64,000 nt of DNA, taken from Hippophae tibetana (Eukaryota; Streptophyta; Magnoliopsida; Rosales; Elaeagnaceae). Below the pieces are notes generated by a model, which was not told the origin of the DNA, made no database searches, and worked only from the letters and a program-made list of their open reading frames with translations. Each line of letters begins with the position of its first letter. Positions within the stretch are counted from its first letter, which is position 1. Location of the stretch: contig CM072801.1 in the NCBI GenBank assembly GCA_037013495.1, forward strand, positions 29,996,001 to 30,060,000. Direction: 5' to 3'. Position numbers and translations under genes: made by a program. Shown one piece after another: positions 22,801 to 37,800 of this stretch.

Positions 22801-25800
22801 AGATTATCTATCTTCATATATCTATTTATTGTATTTTAGATTTAAAAAATGGTCCTTTGATTGTTTTCTGCTTTCATAAGTCACAAATCACAAAAAAAAT
22901 AAAATTGTACTTCAAGTCATGGGTTTTCTTTCAATTTTGTTGTCATTTTTTTCGTCTTTGAATTTCATTTAGTAGTTTTCTTTAAATTGCATGTATCTTT
23001 TTCGTGTTCTTTCTTTTCTTTGTTTAACTTATCTTTCTTCTTGAAAAAAACAAGAGTGACACTACGCTCGTTTTCTATTCTTTTAGTTTCGAGTTCCAAT
23101 TTGATCATTGGAATAAACAACTTATCTTTCATCTTTTATGTTCTTTTCTTTGAGTTCCTTGGTGCAACAAAATGACTATTATAATATATCAAATCAAAGC
23201 TTGTTTCTATTCCTAAAAACACATGTAACCAATAATTTACTTCTCCGCATTTTTTAACCCAAATCCCATCATTTACACCAATTACCGTCCTCTTAAATTT
23301 AAGTGGCACCTTATTGCTTTATTTTCTGTTCTTTTACTTTCGAGTTCCAATTTGATCATTTTAACCATGTTCTTATCAATTCAATATTTCTTAATTCTTT
23401 GAGTTCTTGGGTTCCTATGTTGTTTTCCTAAAACAACCGCATCATTTGGTATCGACGCCTTGGTTGCTCAAAATAGGTTATCTATCTTCATATATCTATT
23501 TTTTGAATTTTAGATTGAAAAATGTTTGTCCTTTGATTGTTTTCTACTTTCATATGTTATAAATCACAAAAAAAGAAAGAAACTTTGTACTTCAAGTATT
23601 TTGTTTTCTTTATATTTTATTTTCATTGCTTTCGTCTTTGGATTTCATTTTATTGTTTTCTTTAATATATCAAAATGACTATTTTAATAGTTTAGTTCTC
23701 TGCATTCTTGATTACAAATCCCATCATTTACACAAATTACCGTCATCTTAAAGTTTGGTGGCACCTTATTGCGTTGTTTTCTGTTCTTTTTTTCTTTAGG
23801 GTTCCAATTTGATCATCTTAACCATGTTCTTAGCAATTCAATCTTTCTTATTTATTTGAGTTCTTGGGTTCCTATGTTGTTCACCTAAAGCTTCCGCATC
23901 ATTTGGTATTGAAACCTTGGTTGTGGAAAACAGGTTATCTTTCTTCATATATCTATTTTTAAAATTTTTGATTTAAAAAAAAATTAGACTTTGATTGTTT
24001 AATGCTTTCTTAAGTCACAAAACACAAAAAAGAAAGAAATTTTGTACTTCAAGTCTTGGGTTTTCTTTTAATTTTAGTGTCATTTTTTTCGTCTTTGGAT
24101 TTAATTTCGTAGTTTTCTTTAAATTCTCTGTATCTTTTTCTTTTTCTTTGTTTTGTGTGTTCAACCTACCTTTGTTCTTGAAAAACTCAAGAGAGCTAAT
24201 GCAGTTCGAATTTTCAAAAAAGAAAAAAAGGTATTAATTTGGGTTGAAACTTTAAACTGTTAAAACTTTTAATTCGTGCATCGAAATGATTGTTATGATA
24301 TATAAAATTGAAGCTCGTTTCAATTCCTAAAAACACACGGATGCAATAGTTTAGTTCTTTGCGGTTTTGATCCCAAATCCCATCATTAACAGCAATTACC
24401 GTCGCCTTAAAGTTTGGTGGCACCTTATTGTGTTGTTTTATATATATTATTTTTCTTTAGGGTTCCAATTGGATCATCTTAACCATGTTCTTTGCAATTC
24501 AATCTTTGTTATTTCTTTGGTTTATATGTTGTTCGCCTAAAGCTTCCTCATCATTTCTTATCAAAACCTTGGTTGTTGAAAATATGTTTTCTATCTTCAT
24601 ATATCTATTTTTTGAATTTTATATTTAAAAATAATTTTCCTTTGATTGTTTTCTACTTTCTCTAGTCACAAATCACAAAAAGAGAATGAAATTTTGTACT
24701 TCATGTCTTGTGTTGTCTTTCAATTTTGTTGTCACTGTTTTTGTATTTGGAATTAATTTCTTAGTTTTCTTCAAATTCTCTGTATTATTTTCTTGTTTTT
24801 TTTGTTTTCTGTGTCTAACCTATCTTTGTTCTTGAAAAAAAAAACAAAAGAGCTACTGTAATTTACTGTTTCAAAATAAAAAAAGAAGGTATTAATTATG
24901 GTTGTAACTTTAAACTATTATAATTTTTAGTTTATGCATCGAAATGACTATTATAATATATTAAATTGAAGCTCATTTCGATTACTAAAAACACACTGAA
25001 ACAATAGTTTAGTTCTATGCGTTTTTAACCCAAATTCCATTGTTTACACTACTTACTGATGTCTTAAAGTTTGGTCACTCCTTATTGCATTGTTGTCGGT
25101 TCTTGTTGTTTAGGATTAAAATTTGATCATCTTAACCATGTTCTTAGCAATTCAACCTTTCTTATTTCTTTGAGTTCTTGGTTTCTTTGGTTGTTCGCCT
25201 AAAGGATTCGCATCATTTGGTAACAAAGCCTTCGTTGCTGAAAATAGGTTATCTACGTTTATATATCTATTTTTTGAAATTTAGATTTAAATTTTTTTTC
25301 CTTTGATTGTTTTCTGCTTTCATAAGTCATAAATCACATAAAAAGAAAGAAATTTTGTACTTTAAGTCTTGGGTTTTCTTTCAATTTTGTTGTCATTGTT
25401 TTGGTCCTTCGATTTCATTTCGTAGAATTCTTTAAATTCTTTCTATTCTTTTTCTTTAGGATTCCAATGTGATCATCTTAACCATGTTCTTAGAAATTCA
25501 ATCTTTCTTATTCTTTTGAGTTCTTGGGTTCCTATGTTGTTTGGCTAAAGGATCCACATCATTTAGTTTCAAAACCTTGGTTTGTGAAAATAGTTATCTA
25601 TCTTCATATATCTATTTATAGAAATTTAGATTAAAAAAATTTGTCTTTTAATTTTTTTCTATTTTCTTAAGTCACAAATTACAAGAAAAGAAAGAAATTT
25701 TGAACTTTAAGTTTTGTGTTTTGTTTAATTTTTGTTGTCATTGTTTTCGCCTTTGGATTTCATTTTGTAGTTTTCTTTAAATTCTCTGTATCTCTTTCTT

Positions 25801-28800
25801 GTTCTTTGTTTTATGTGTTTAATTTATCTTTGTTCTTGAAAAAAAAAGAGAGCTATTGTAATTTACAGTTTAAAAAAAAGGTATTAATTGGGGTTGCAAT
25901 TTTAAATTTTTATAACTTTTAATTCGTGCATCGAAATTTCTATTATAATATATCAAATCCAAGCTCGTTTCGATTCCTAAAAACACACAGAAGTAATAGT
26001 TTATTTCTCCACTTTTTTAACCCAAATCTCATAGTTTACACTAATTAACGACGTCTTAAAGTTTGGTGTCACCTTATTGTGTTGTTTTATGTTCTTTTTC
26101 TTAGGGTTCTAATTTGATCATTTTAACCATATTCTTAGCAATTCAATCTTTCTTATTTGTTTGAGTTTTTGGGTTCCTAGGTTGTTTTCCTAAAGGATCT
26201 GCATCATTTGGTATCGAAGCTTTGGTTGCTCAAAATAGGTTATCTATATTCATATATCTATTTGTTGAATTTAGATTTAAAAAATTTGTCTTTTGATTTT
26301 TTTGCTTTCTAAAGTCACAAAACACAAAAAAAGAACGAAATTTTGTACTTCAAGTCTGGTGTGTTCTTTAAATTCTCTGTGTTCTATTTCTTGTTCTTTG
26401 TTCTCTGTAGAACTTTAAACTATTATAACTTTTAATTCATAGATTTAAATAACTATTATAATATATCAAATCAAATCTCGTTTCATTTCATAAAAAAACA
26501 TGGAAGTAATATTTTCGTACTCTCCGTTATTGAACCCAAATCCCATCGTTTAGACTAATTGACATCGTCTTAAAGTGTAGTGGCACCTTATTGCGTTGTT
26601 TTATGTTCTTTGTGTTTAGGGTTCCAATTTGGAAATCTTAACCACGTTCTTATCAATTCAATCTTTCTAATTGCTATAAGTTCATAGGTTCCTAGGTTGT
26701 TCGCCTAACGGATCAACATCATTTGGTATCAAAAACTTGGCTGCTGAAAATAGGTTATGTAATTTCTTATATCTATTTTTTGAATTTTAGATTTAAAAGT
26801 TTTTGTCCTTTGATTGTTTCCTACTTTCTTAAGTCACAAATCACAAAAAAAAAAATTTGTCCTTCAAATCGTGTTTTCTTTCAATTTTGTTGTCATTGTT
26901 TTCATCTTTGGATTTCATTTCTTAGTTCTCTTTAAATTCACCGTATATTTTTCTTGGTCTTTGTTTTTTGTGTTCAAATTATCTTTGTTCTTGAAAAAAA
27001 ACAAGACAGCTACCGCAGTTCATAGTTTCCAAAAAACAAAAGAAGATCTTAATTATGGTTGTAACTTTACACTGTTATAACTTTTAATTCGTGTATCAAA
27101 ATGATTATTATAATATATGACATCGATACTCGTTTCGATTCCTAAAGACACATAAAAGTAATAGTTTAGTTCTCTGCAATTTTGAATCCAAATCCCATCG
27201 TTTACCTTAATTACCGTGGTCTTAAAGTTTGGTGGAACCTTATTGCATTATTTTCTAATATTTTCTTTAGGGTTCCAATTCGATCTCTTAACCATGTTCT
27301 TAGCAATTCAATATTTCTTATTCCTTTGAGTTCATGGGTTCCTAGGTTGTTTGACAACATTTGATATCAAAGCCTTGGTTTGCAGAAAATAATTTATCTA
27401 TCTTCATATATCTATTTATTGAATTTTAGATTTAAAAAAAATTGTCATTTTATTCTTTTCTGTTTTGTTAAGTCACAAATTACAAAAAAAGAAAGAAATT
27501 TTAAATTTTATGTTATGTGTTTTGTTTAATTTTTGTTGTCATTGTTTTTGCCCTTGGATTTCATTTCATAGTTTTCTTTAAATTGTCTGTATCTCTTTCT
27601 TGTTCTTTGTTTTATGTGTTTAACTTATCTTTGTTCTTGAAAAAAGCAAGAGAGCTACTATAGTTCGCAGTTAAAAAAGGTATTAATTGGGATTGCAACT
27701 TTAAATTATTATAACTTTTAATTTGTGCATCGAAATTCCTATTAAATATATAAAATTGAATCTCGTTTCGATTCCTAAAAACACAGAGAAGTAATAGTTT
27801 ATTTCTCCACATTTTCGAACCTAAATTCCATAGTTTACACTAATTAATGACGTCTTAAAGTTTGGTGTCACCTTATTGCGTTGTTTTATGTTCTTTTTCT
27901 TAGGGTTCTAATTTGATCATCTTAACCATGTTCTTAGCTATTCAATCTTTCTTATTTCATTGAGTTCTTGGGTTCCTAGGTTGTTTGCCTAAAGGATCTG
28001 CATCATTTGGTATTGAAGCCTTGGTTGATTAAAATAGGTTATCTATCTTCATATATCTATTTGTTGAATTTAGATTTAAAAAAATTTGTCCTTTGATTTT
28101 TTTTGCTTTCTAAAGTCACAAAAGTGAACGAAATTCTGTACTTCAAGTCTTATGTTTTCTTTTAATTTTGTTGTCCTTTTTTTTCATATTTTTATTTCCT
28201 TTCATAGTTTTCTTTAAATTCTCTATATCGTTTTCTTGTTTGTTGTTTCTTATATGCAACTTATAATTGTTCTTGAAAAAAACAAGAGTGTTATTACAGT
28301 TCGTAGTTTAAAAAAAGAAGGTATTAATTGGGGTGGCAATTTGAAACTATTATAACTATTAATTTGTTCTTGAAAATGATTTTTATAATATATCAAATTG
28401 AAGCTTATTTTGATTCCTAAGAGCACACCGAAGTAATAGATTAGTTTTCCCCATTTTTTGAACCTAATTCCTATGTTTTACACTAATTACTATTGTTTTA
28501 AAGTTTAGTGGTGCCTTAACGCATTGTTTTATGCCCTTTTTCATTAGGGTTCCAATTTGACCATCTTAACCATGTTCTTAGTATTTCAATATTTCTTAAT
28601 TCTTTAAGTTCCTAGGTTCCTATGTTGTTTCCTAAAGGATCCGCATAATTTGGTATCAAAACCTTGGTCGCTGAAAATAGATTATCTATTTTCATATATC
28701 TACTTTTTGAATTTTAGATTTAAAAAATTGGTCTTTTGATTGTTTTATGCTTTCTTAAGTCAGAAAAAACAAAAAAACGGAAGAAATTTTGTCCTTCAAG

Positions 28801-31800
28801 TCTTGTGTTTTCATTCAATTTTTTGGACATTATTTTCGTCTTTGGATTTAATTTCATAGTTTTCTTTATATTCTCTGTATCTTTTCCTTGTTCTTTGTTT
28901 TCTATGTTCGACATAACTTTGTTCTTGAAAAAAACAAGATAGCAACTGTAGTTTGCTGTTTCCAAACAAAAAGAAGGTATTAATTGGTGTTGCAATTTTA
29001 AACTGTAATTACTTTTAATTCATGCATCGAAATGACTATTATAATATATAAAATTGAAGCTTGTTTCGATTTCTAAAGGACACCAAAGTAATATTTTAGT
29101 TCTCGTTGTTTTTAAACCCAAATACCATAGTTTACACAAATTAATGATGTCTTAAAGTTTAGTGTCACCTTATTGCATTGTTTTATGTTCTTTTTCTTGA
29201 GGGTTCCAATTTGATATTCTTAACTATGTTCTTAGCAATTCAATCTCTTATTCCTTTGAGTTCCTGGGTTCCTAGGTTGTTCCCCTAAAGCATCCGCATC
29301 GTTTTTTTATCGAAGCCTTGGTTGCTCAAAATAGGTTATCTATCTTCATATATCTATTTATTGAATTTTAGATTTGAAAAACATTTGTCCTTTGATTGTT
29401 TTCTACTTTCATAAGTCACAAATCACAAAAAGAGAACAAAATTATGTGATTCAAGTCTTGTCTTTTCTTCTATTTTGTTGTCATTGTTATTATCTTTGGA
29501 GTTCATTTTGTGTTTTTCTTTAAATTCTTTGTATCTTTTTCTTGTTCTTTGTTTTCTTTGTTCAACCTATCTTTATTCTAAAAAATAACTAGAGAGCTAC
29601 TAACATTCGTAGTTTAAAAAAAAGGTATTAATTGGGGTTGCAACTTTAAACTGTTTTAACTTTTAATTCATGGAATGAAATGACTATTATAATATATCAA
29701 ATCGAAGCTTATTTTGATTCCTAAAAACACATCGTAGAAATGGTTTAGTTGTCTGAGGTTTTGAACCCAAATCCCATCGTTTACACTAATTAAGGATGTC
29801 TTAAAGTTTGGTGTCACCTTTTTGTGTTGTTTTCTATTCTTTATCTTTAGGGTTCCAATTTGATCATCTTAATTATGTTCTTAGCAATTCAATCTTTCTT
29901 ATTCGTTTAAGTTCCTCGGTTCCTATGTTTTTTGCCTAAAGTATCGACATCATTTGGTGTCATAGCTTTGGTTATTGAAAATAGATTATCTATCTTTATA
30001 TATCTATTTTTTGAATTTTAAATTTAAATATATTTCTCCATTGAATGTTTTCTACTTTTTTAAGTCACAAATCACAAAAAAAGAAAGAAATTTTGTCCTT
30101 TAAGTCTTGTGTTTTCATTCAATTTTGTGGACATTATTTTCGTCTTTAGATTTAATTTCGTAGTTTTCTTTATATTCTCTGTATTTTTTCCTTGTTCTTT
30201 GTTTTCTATGTTCGACATAACTTTGTTATTGAAAAAAACAAGATAGCAACTGTAGTTTGCAGTTTCCAAACAAAAAGAAGGTATTAATTGGTGTTGCAAT
30301 TTTGAACTGTTATTACTTTTAATTCGTGCATCGAAATGATTATTATAATATATCAAATCGAAGCTTGTTTCGATTCCTAAAGGACACAAAAGTAAAATTT
30401 TAGTTCTCTTTTTTTTTAATGCAAATCCCATAGTTTACACAAATTAATGATGTCTTAAAGTTTGGTGTCAACTTATTGCATTGTTTTATGTTCTTTTTCT
30501 TGAGGGTTCCAATTTGATAATATTAACTTTGTTCTTAGAAATTCAATCTTTCTTAATCCTTTAAGTTCCTCGGTTCTTATGTTTTTCACCTAAAGCATCG
30601 ATATCATTTGGTATCATAGCCTTGGTTGCTGAAAATAGATTATCTATCTTCATATATCTATTTTTTTTTAATTTTAGATTTGAAAAAAATGTCCTTTGAT
30701 TTTTTTTTGCTTTCTTAAGTCAAAAATCACAAAAATGATTGAAATTTTGTTTGTTTCAAATGTTGTGTTTTCTTTCAATTTTTTGCCCTTGTTTTCGTCT
30801 TTGGGTTTCATTTCGTCGTTTTGTTTGAATCCTCTATATTTTTTCTTATTCTTTGTTTTCTGTGCTCAACTTATTTTAATTCACAGTTTCAAAACAAAAA
30901 GAAGGTATTAATTAGGGTTACAACTTTAAACTAATATAACTACTAATTTTTGCATCAAAATGACTATTATATTATATGAAATCGAAGCTCATTTCGTCAG
31001 CTAAAAACACATTGAAATAGTAGTATAGTTCTCCTCGTGTTGGAACCTAAATTCCAATGTTTATAGTACTTACCGACGTCATAAAGTTTGGTCGCTCCTT
31101 ATTGCATTGTTTTCGGTTCTTGTTCTTTAGGATTTCAATTTGATCATCTTAACCATGTTCTTAGCAAATCAATCTTTCTTATTTCTTTGAGTTATTGGGT
31201 TTCTAGGTTGTTTGTCTTAAGGATCCACATCATTTGTTATCAAAGCTTTGGTTGCTGAAAATAGGTTATCTATCTTCATATATCTATTTTTTGAAAAAAA
31301 AGGTTATTTTCTGCTTTCTTAAGTCACAAATCACAAAAGAAGAAAGAAATTTTCTCCTTTCTCCCTTGTGTTTTCTTTCAATTTTGTTGTCGTTGTTTTC
31401 GTCTTTGGATTTCATTTCATAGTTTTCTTTAAATTCTTTGTATCTTTTTCTTGTTCTTTGTTTTCTATGTTCAACTTATCTTTGTTCTTGAAAAAAACAA
31501 GAGAGCTACTCTAGTTTGTAGTTAAAAAAAGTATTAATTAGGGTTGCAACTTTAAACTGTTATAAATTTTAATTCGTGTATCGAAATAAAAATATTATAA
31601 TATGTCAAATCGAAAATAACAATTATAACTTTTATTGCGTTCTGTTCTGTTCTTGTTCAATAGGGTTCCAATTTGATCATCTTTACCATGTTCTTTGAAA
31701 TTCAATATTTCTTATTCCTTTGAGTTCCTGTGTTCCTAGGTTGTCCGCCTAAAGGATCTGCAACATTTGATATCATAGCCTTGGTTGCTGAAAATAAGTT

Positions 31801-34800
31801 ATCTATCTTCATATATATATTTTTTGAACTTTAGATTTAACAAAAATTGTCCTTTGATTGTTTTTTGTTTTTTTAAGTTACAAATCACACAAAAAGAAAG
31901 AAATTTTTTCCTTTAAGTCTTGTATTTCCCTTAAACTTTTTTGTCATTATTCTCTTCTTTAGATTTCATTTAATAGTTTTCTTTAAATTCTCTATATCTT
32001 TTACTTGTTCTTTGCTTTCTGTGTTCAATCTATCTTTGTTCTTGAAAAAAACAAAAAAGCTACTACAATTCACAGTTTCAAAAAGAAAATAAGGTACTAA
32101 TTGGGGTTGCAACTTTAAATTGTTATAACTTTTAATTCATACATGGAAATGACTATTATTATATATCAAATCGAAGCTCGTTCCGATTCCAAAAAACCCA
32201 TAGAAGCAATAGTTTAGTTCTACCCATTTTTGAATCCAAATTCCATCATTTACACTACTTAGTAACATCTTAAATTTGGTCACACCTTATTGCGTGTTTT
32301 TCTGTTCTTGTTCATTAGGATTTGATCATCTTAATCATGCACTTAGAAATTAAATCTTTCTTATTCCTTTGAGTTCTTAGGTTCCTAGGTTGTTCGCCAA
32401 AAATATCCGCATCATTTGGTATCAAAGCATTGGTTGCTAAAAATAGGTTATTTATCTTCATATATCTATTTTTACTATTTTAGACTTAATAAAATTTGTC
32501 CTTTGATTGAATTTGCTTTCTTAAGTCACAAATCTCAAAAAAAGAAAGTAATTTTCTCCTTCAAGTCTTGTGTTTTCTTTAAATTTTGTTTTTATTGTTT
32601 TTATCTTTGGATTTCATTTCGTAGTTTTCTTTAAATTCTGTCATCTTTTTCTTGTGCATTGTTTTCTGGGTTCAACGTAACTTTGTTCTTGAAAAAAACA
32701 AAAGTGCTACTATAATTCACAGTTTAAAAAAAAGAAGGTACTAATTGGGGTTGTAACTTTACATTGTTATAACTTTTAATTCATGGATCGAAATAACTAT
32801 TATAAGATATCAAATTGAAGATCGTATCTATTCGTAAAAACACACCAAAATAATATTTAAGTTTTCTGCATTTTTGAACCCAAATTCCATCGTTTACACC
32901 ACTTATTCTCGTCTTAAAGTTTTGTCACACCTTATTGCATTATTTTTTGTTCTTGTTCATTAGGGTTCCAATTTGATCATCTTTACCATGTTCTTTGAAA
33001 TGCAATCTTTCTTATTCCTTTGAGTTCCTGTGTTCCTAGGTTGTCTGGCTAAAGGATATGTAATCTTTGATATCAAAGCCTTGGTTGCTAAAAATAGGTT
33101 ATCTATCTTCATACATCTATTTTTTGAACTTTAGATTTAACAAAATTTTCCCTTTAATTGTTTTATGTTTTTTTAAGTTACAAATCACAAAAAAAAAGAA
33201 ATTTTGTCCTTCAAGTCTTGTGTTTTCTTTAAATTTTGTTTTATTGTTTTCGTCTTTAGATTTCGTTTCATAGTTTTCTTTAAATTCTCTGTATCTTTTC
33301 TAGTTCTTTTTTTCTACATTTTTAACCTATCTTTGTTCTTGAAAAAAACAAGAGAGCTATTGCAGTTCAAAGTTTCCAAAAAAAGAAGGTACTAATTGGG
33401 GTTGCAACTTTAAATTGTTATAACTTTTAATTTATGTAGCAAAATGGGTATTATAAATATCAAATCGAAGCATGTTCTGATTCCAAAAAACACATAGAAG
33501 CAATAGTTTACGCTACTAATGAATGCTTAAAAAGAACTAAAATTACCATGATTTTATGCCCATTAATTGATTAAAAATATATATATTTATATGATTTTAT
33601 CATATATTTATATAAATGTGTCTTTTCGGAATCATGAGTATTTTTATTGTTTTTCAAGTATTTTTACTTAAAAACATAACTTAAAGACTCAAAGAGGAAT
33701 ACTGGAGGCAATACATCACAAATATATTCATAAATAAATGAGGAAAAGTCAACAAATATGGAAAAATTGGACAAAATGAGTCAAAAAGGTCAAAAATGTC
33801 AAAAAGGAGGAAATCGTGCACGCAGCCACCCAACCGTGCCGGCCAACGCGCACAGCGTGCCCAGTCCTGCGCACTGCATTATCCTATCCGTGCACATCTT
33901 TGTGCACCCCTGCTGCTTTCCCCGCGCTACTATGTGTGCCCCTATTGTTTTCCGCACGTTGTTTGTTAACATGATATAATAATAACGTTGTTATGCTTAC
34001 GAAATATTAAATAGGTAAAAATCTCTAAAATGAATTGATTTTATTTTTATTCAAGATTTTATTTTAAGAATGTTAGAGAGAAATATATCATTTTTCATTA
34101 AAAACTTAAATCTTAAAATTAGATTTTAAGGTTTAGTTATCCGGTCTGATTTAGAGTAGTGCTCTTTTATTTATTGGTACAATCACCCGATAGTTAGAGT
34201 GCAACTTTAAAATGTTATAACTTTTAATTCATGTATCAAAATGACTACTATAATATATCAAATCAAAGCTCGTTCTGATTCCAAAAAACACATAGAGACA
34301 ATAGTTTAGTTCTTTGCGTTTTTGAACTCAAATTTCATCGTTTACACTACTTACCTTCATCTTAAAATTTGGTCACACCTTATTTCGTTTTTTTCTGTTC
34401 TTGTTCTTTATGGTTCCAATTTGATCATCTTAACCATGTTCTTAGCAATTCAATCATTCTTATTCCTTTGAGTACTAAGGTTGTCCACCTAAAGGAACCA
34501 CATGATTTGGTATTAAAGTATTGGTTGTTGAAAATAGATTATCCATCTACATATATCTATTTTTTGAAGTTTAGGTTAAACAAATTTTTCCATTGATTTT
34601 TTTTGCTTTCTTAAGTCACAAATCACAAAAAAAAAAAGAAATTTTGTCCTTCAAATCTTGTGTTTTCTTTCAATTTTTTGTCATTGTTTTAGTCTTTGGA
34701 TTTCATTTCGTAGTTTTCTTTAAATTCTCTGTATCTTTTTCTTGTTCTTTGTCTTTATATGTTCAACCTATCTTTGTTCTTGAAAAAATAAATAGTGCTG

Positions 34801-37800
34801 CGGCAGTTTGCGGTTTTAAAAAAATTATTAATTAGGGTTGCAACTTTACCCTGTTACAACTTTTAACTCGTGCATCAAAATGCTTTTTATAATAAATCAA
34901 ATCGAAGCTCATTTCGATTAATAAAAAAACACTTAAGCAGTAATTTAGTTGTCTGCATTTTTTAACCCAAAATTCTTTATTTACCCTACTTGCCGACATC
35001 ATAAACTTTGGTTGCACCTTATTGTGTTTTTTTCTGTTCTTGTTCTTTAGGGTTCCAATTTGATCATCTTAACCATGTTCTTAGCAATTTAATCATTCTT
35101 AATCCTTTGAGTTCCTAGGTTATCTGCCTAAAGGATCAGCATCATTTGGTATCAAAGCCTTCGTTGTTGAAAATAGGTTATCTATATTCATATATCTATT
35201 TTTTGAATTTTAGGTTTAAATTTTTTTTTCTTTTTTAAGTCATAAGTCACAAAAAAAGAAAGAAATTTTGTTCTTCAAGTCTTGTGTTTTCTTTCAATTT
35301 TGTTGTAAATGTTTTCGTCTTTGGATTTCATTTCATAGTTTTCTTTAAATTCCATGTATTTTTTTCTTGTTCTAAGTTTTTTGTCTTTAACCTATCTTTA
35401 TTCTTGAAAAAAATAAGAGAGCTACTACAGTTCGTTGTTTCAAAAGAAAACATTAATAATTAGGATTACAACTTTAAACTATTATAACTTTTAATTCATG
35501 CATCGAGATGACTATTATAATATATCAAATCAAAGCTCATTTACATTCCTAAATATGGACTACAACAATAGTTTAGTTATCCACATTTTTTAACCCAAAT
35601 TCATTCGTTAACATTACTTACCGACATCTTCAAGTTTGGTTGTACCTTATTGCATTGTTTTCTATTCTAGTTCTTTAAGGTTCCAATTTAATCATCTAAA
35701 CCATGTTCTTAGCAATTCAATCATTCTTAATCCTTTAAGTTCATAGGTTATCCACCAAAAAGATCTGCATTATTTGGTGTCAAAGCCTTGGTTGCTAAAA
35801 ATAGGTTATCTATCTTCATATATATATTTTTTGAATTTTAGATTTTAAAAAATTTGTCCATTGATTTTTTTCTGCTTTCTTATGTCACAAATCATAAAAA
35901 AGAAAGAAATTTTGTCCTTCAAGTCTTGTGTTTTCTTTCAATTTTGTTGTCATTGTTTTCATCTTTGGATTTACGTTCGTTGTTTTCCTTAAATTCTCTG
36001 TATTTTTTTCTGTGTTCAACCTATCTTTGTTCTTGAATAAAAAATAGAGCTATAGTAGTTCGTAGTTTAAAAAAAAGGTTATTAATTAGTTTTGTAACTT
36101 TAATTTATTATAACTTTTAATTCATGCTTCCAAATGACTACTACAATATATCAAATAGAAGCTTATTTCGATTCCTAAGAACAAACCAAAACCATCGTTT
36201 TGTTCTCCATATGTTTTAATTCAAATTCCATCGTTTACACTACTTACTAACGTCCTAGATTTTGGTCGCACCTTATTGCATTGTTTTTTCAGTTCTTGTT
36301 CTTTAGGGTTCCAATTTGATCATCTTAACCACGTTCTTAGCCATTCAATCATTCTTAATCCTTTGAGTTCCTTGGTTTTCCGCCTAAAGGATCCACATCA
36401 TTTGGTATCAAACCCTTGGTTGGTAAAAATAGGTTATCTATCTTCATATATCTATTTTTTGAATTTTTGATTCAAAAACACTTTTTCCATTGATTTTTTT
36501 CTGCTTTCTTAAGTCACAAATCACAAAAAAAAAACATTTGTCATTCATATCTTGTGTTTTCTTTCAATATTTTTGTCATTGTTTTCATCTTTGGATTTCA
36601 GTTCATAGTTTTCTTTAAATTATCTGTATCTTTTACTTGTTCTTTGTTTTCTGTGTTCAACCTATTTTTGTTCTTGAAAAAAATAATAGAGCTACTACAC
36701 TTCATAGTTTAAAAACAAAATTAATTAGGTTTGCAAATTTAATTTGTATTTTTATATCAAACCAAAGCTCATTTTGATTGCAAAAAACACACCAATGCAA
36801 TAGTTTAGTTCTCCGCACTTTTTAACCCAAATTCCATCATTTACAGTACTTACTGACATCCTAAATTTTGGTCACACCTTATTGCATTGTTTTCTGTTCT
36901 TGTTCTTTTGGGTTCCAATTTGATCATCGTAACCATATTCTTAGCAATTCAATCATTCTTATTCCTTTGAGTTCCTAGGTTTTCTGTCTAAAAGATCCAC
37001 ATCATTTGGTATCAAAGCCTTGGTTGCTGAAAATAGGTTATCTATCTTCTTATATCTATTTTTTGAATTTTAGGTTTTAGAAAATTTGTCCATTGATTGT
37101 TTTCTTATTTCTTATGTCACAAATCACAAAAAAAAAGAGAAATTTTGTCCTTCAAGTCTTGTGTTTTCTTTCAATTTTGTGGTTATTATTTTAGTCTTTG
37201 GATTTCATTTCGTAGTTTTATTTAAATTCTCTGTATCTTTTTCTTGTTCTTTGTTTTCTTTGTTCAACCTATCTTTTGTTCTCGAAAAAAATAATAGAGC
37301 TACAACATTTCGCAGTTAAAAAAAGTGTTAATTAAGGTTGTATCTTTAAACTGTTTTAACTTTTAATTTGTAAAATTAAATGACTATTATAATATATTAA
37401 ATTGAAGCACATTTCTATTCCTAAAAACACACCAAAGCAATAGTTTAGTTCTCCGTGTTTTTTAACCTAAATTCCCTCATTTACACTACTTACCGATGTC
37501 TTAAAGATTGGTTGCACCTTATTGTACTGTTTTATGTTCTTGTTGCTTAGGGTTCCAATTTGAATATCTTAACCATGTTCTTAGCAATTCAATCATTCTT
37601 AATCCTTTTAGTTCCTAGGTTGTCTGCCTAAATGATCTGCATCATTTGGTTTCAAAGCCTTAGTTGCTGAAAATAGGTTATCTATCTTTATATATCTATT
37701 TTTTGAATTTTTGATTTAAAAAAATTGTCGAGTGATTGTTTTCTTCTTTCTTAAGTGACAAATCATAAAAAAAGAAGGAAATTTTTTTCTTTCAGTCATT

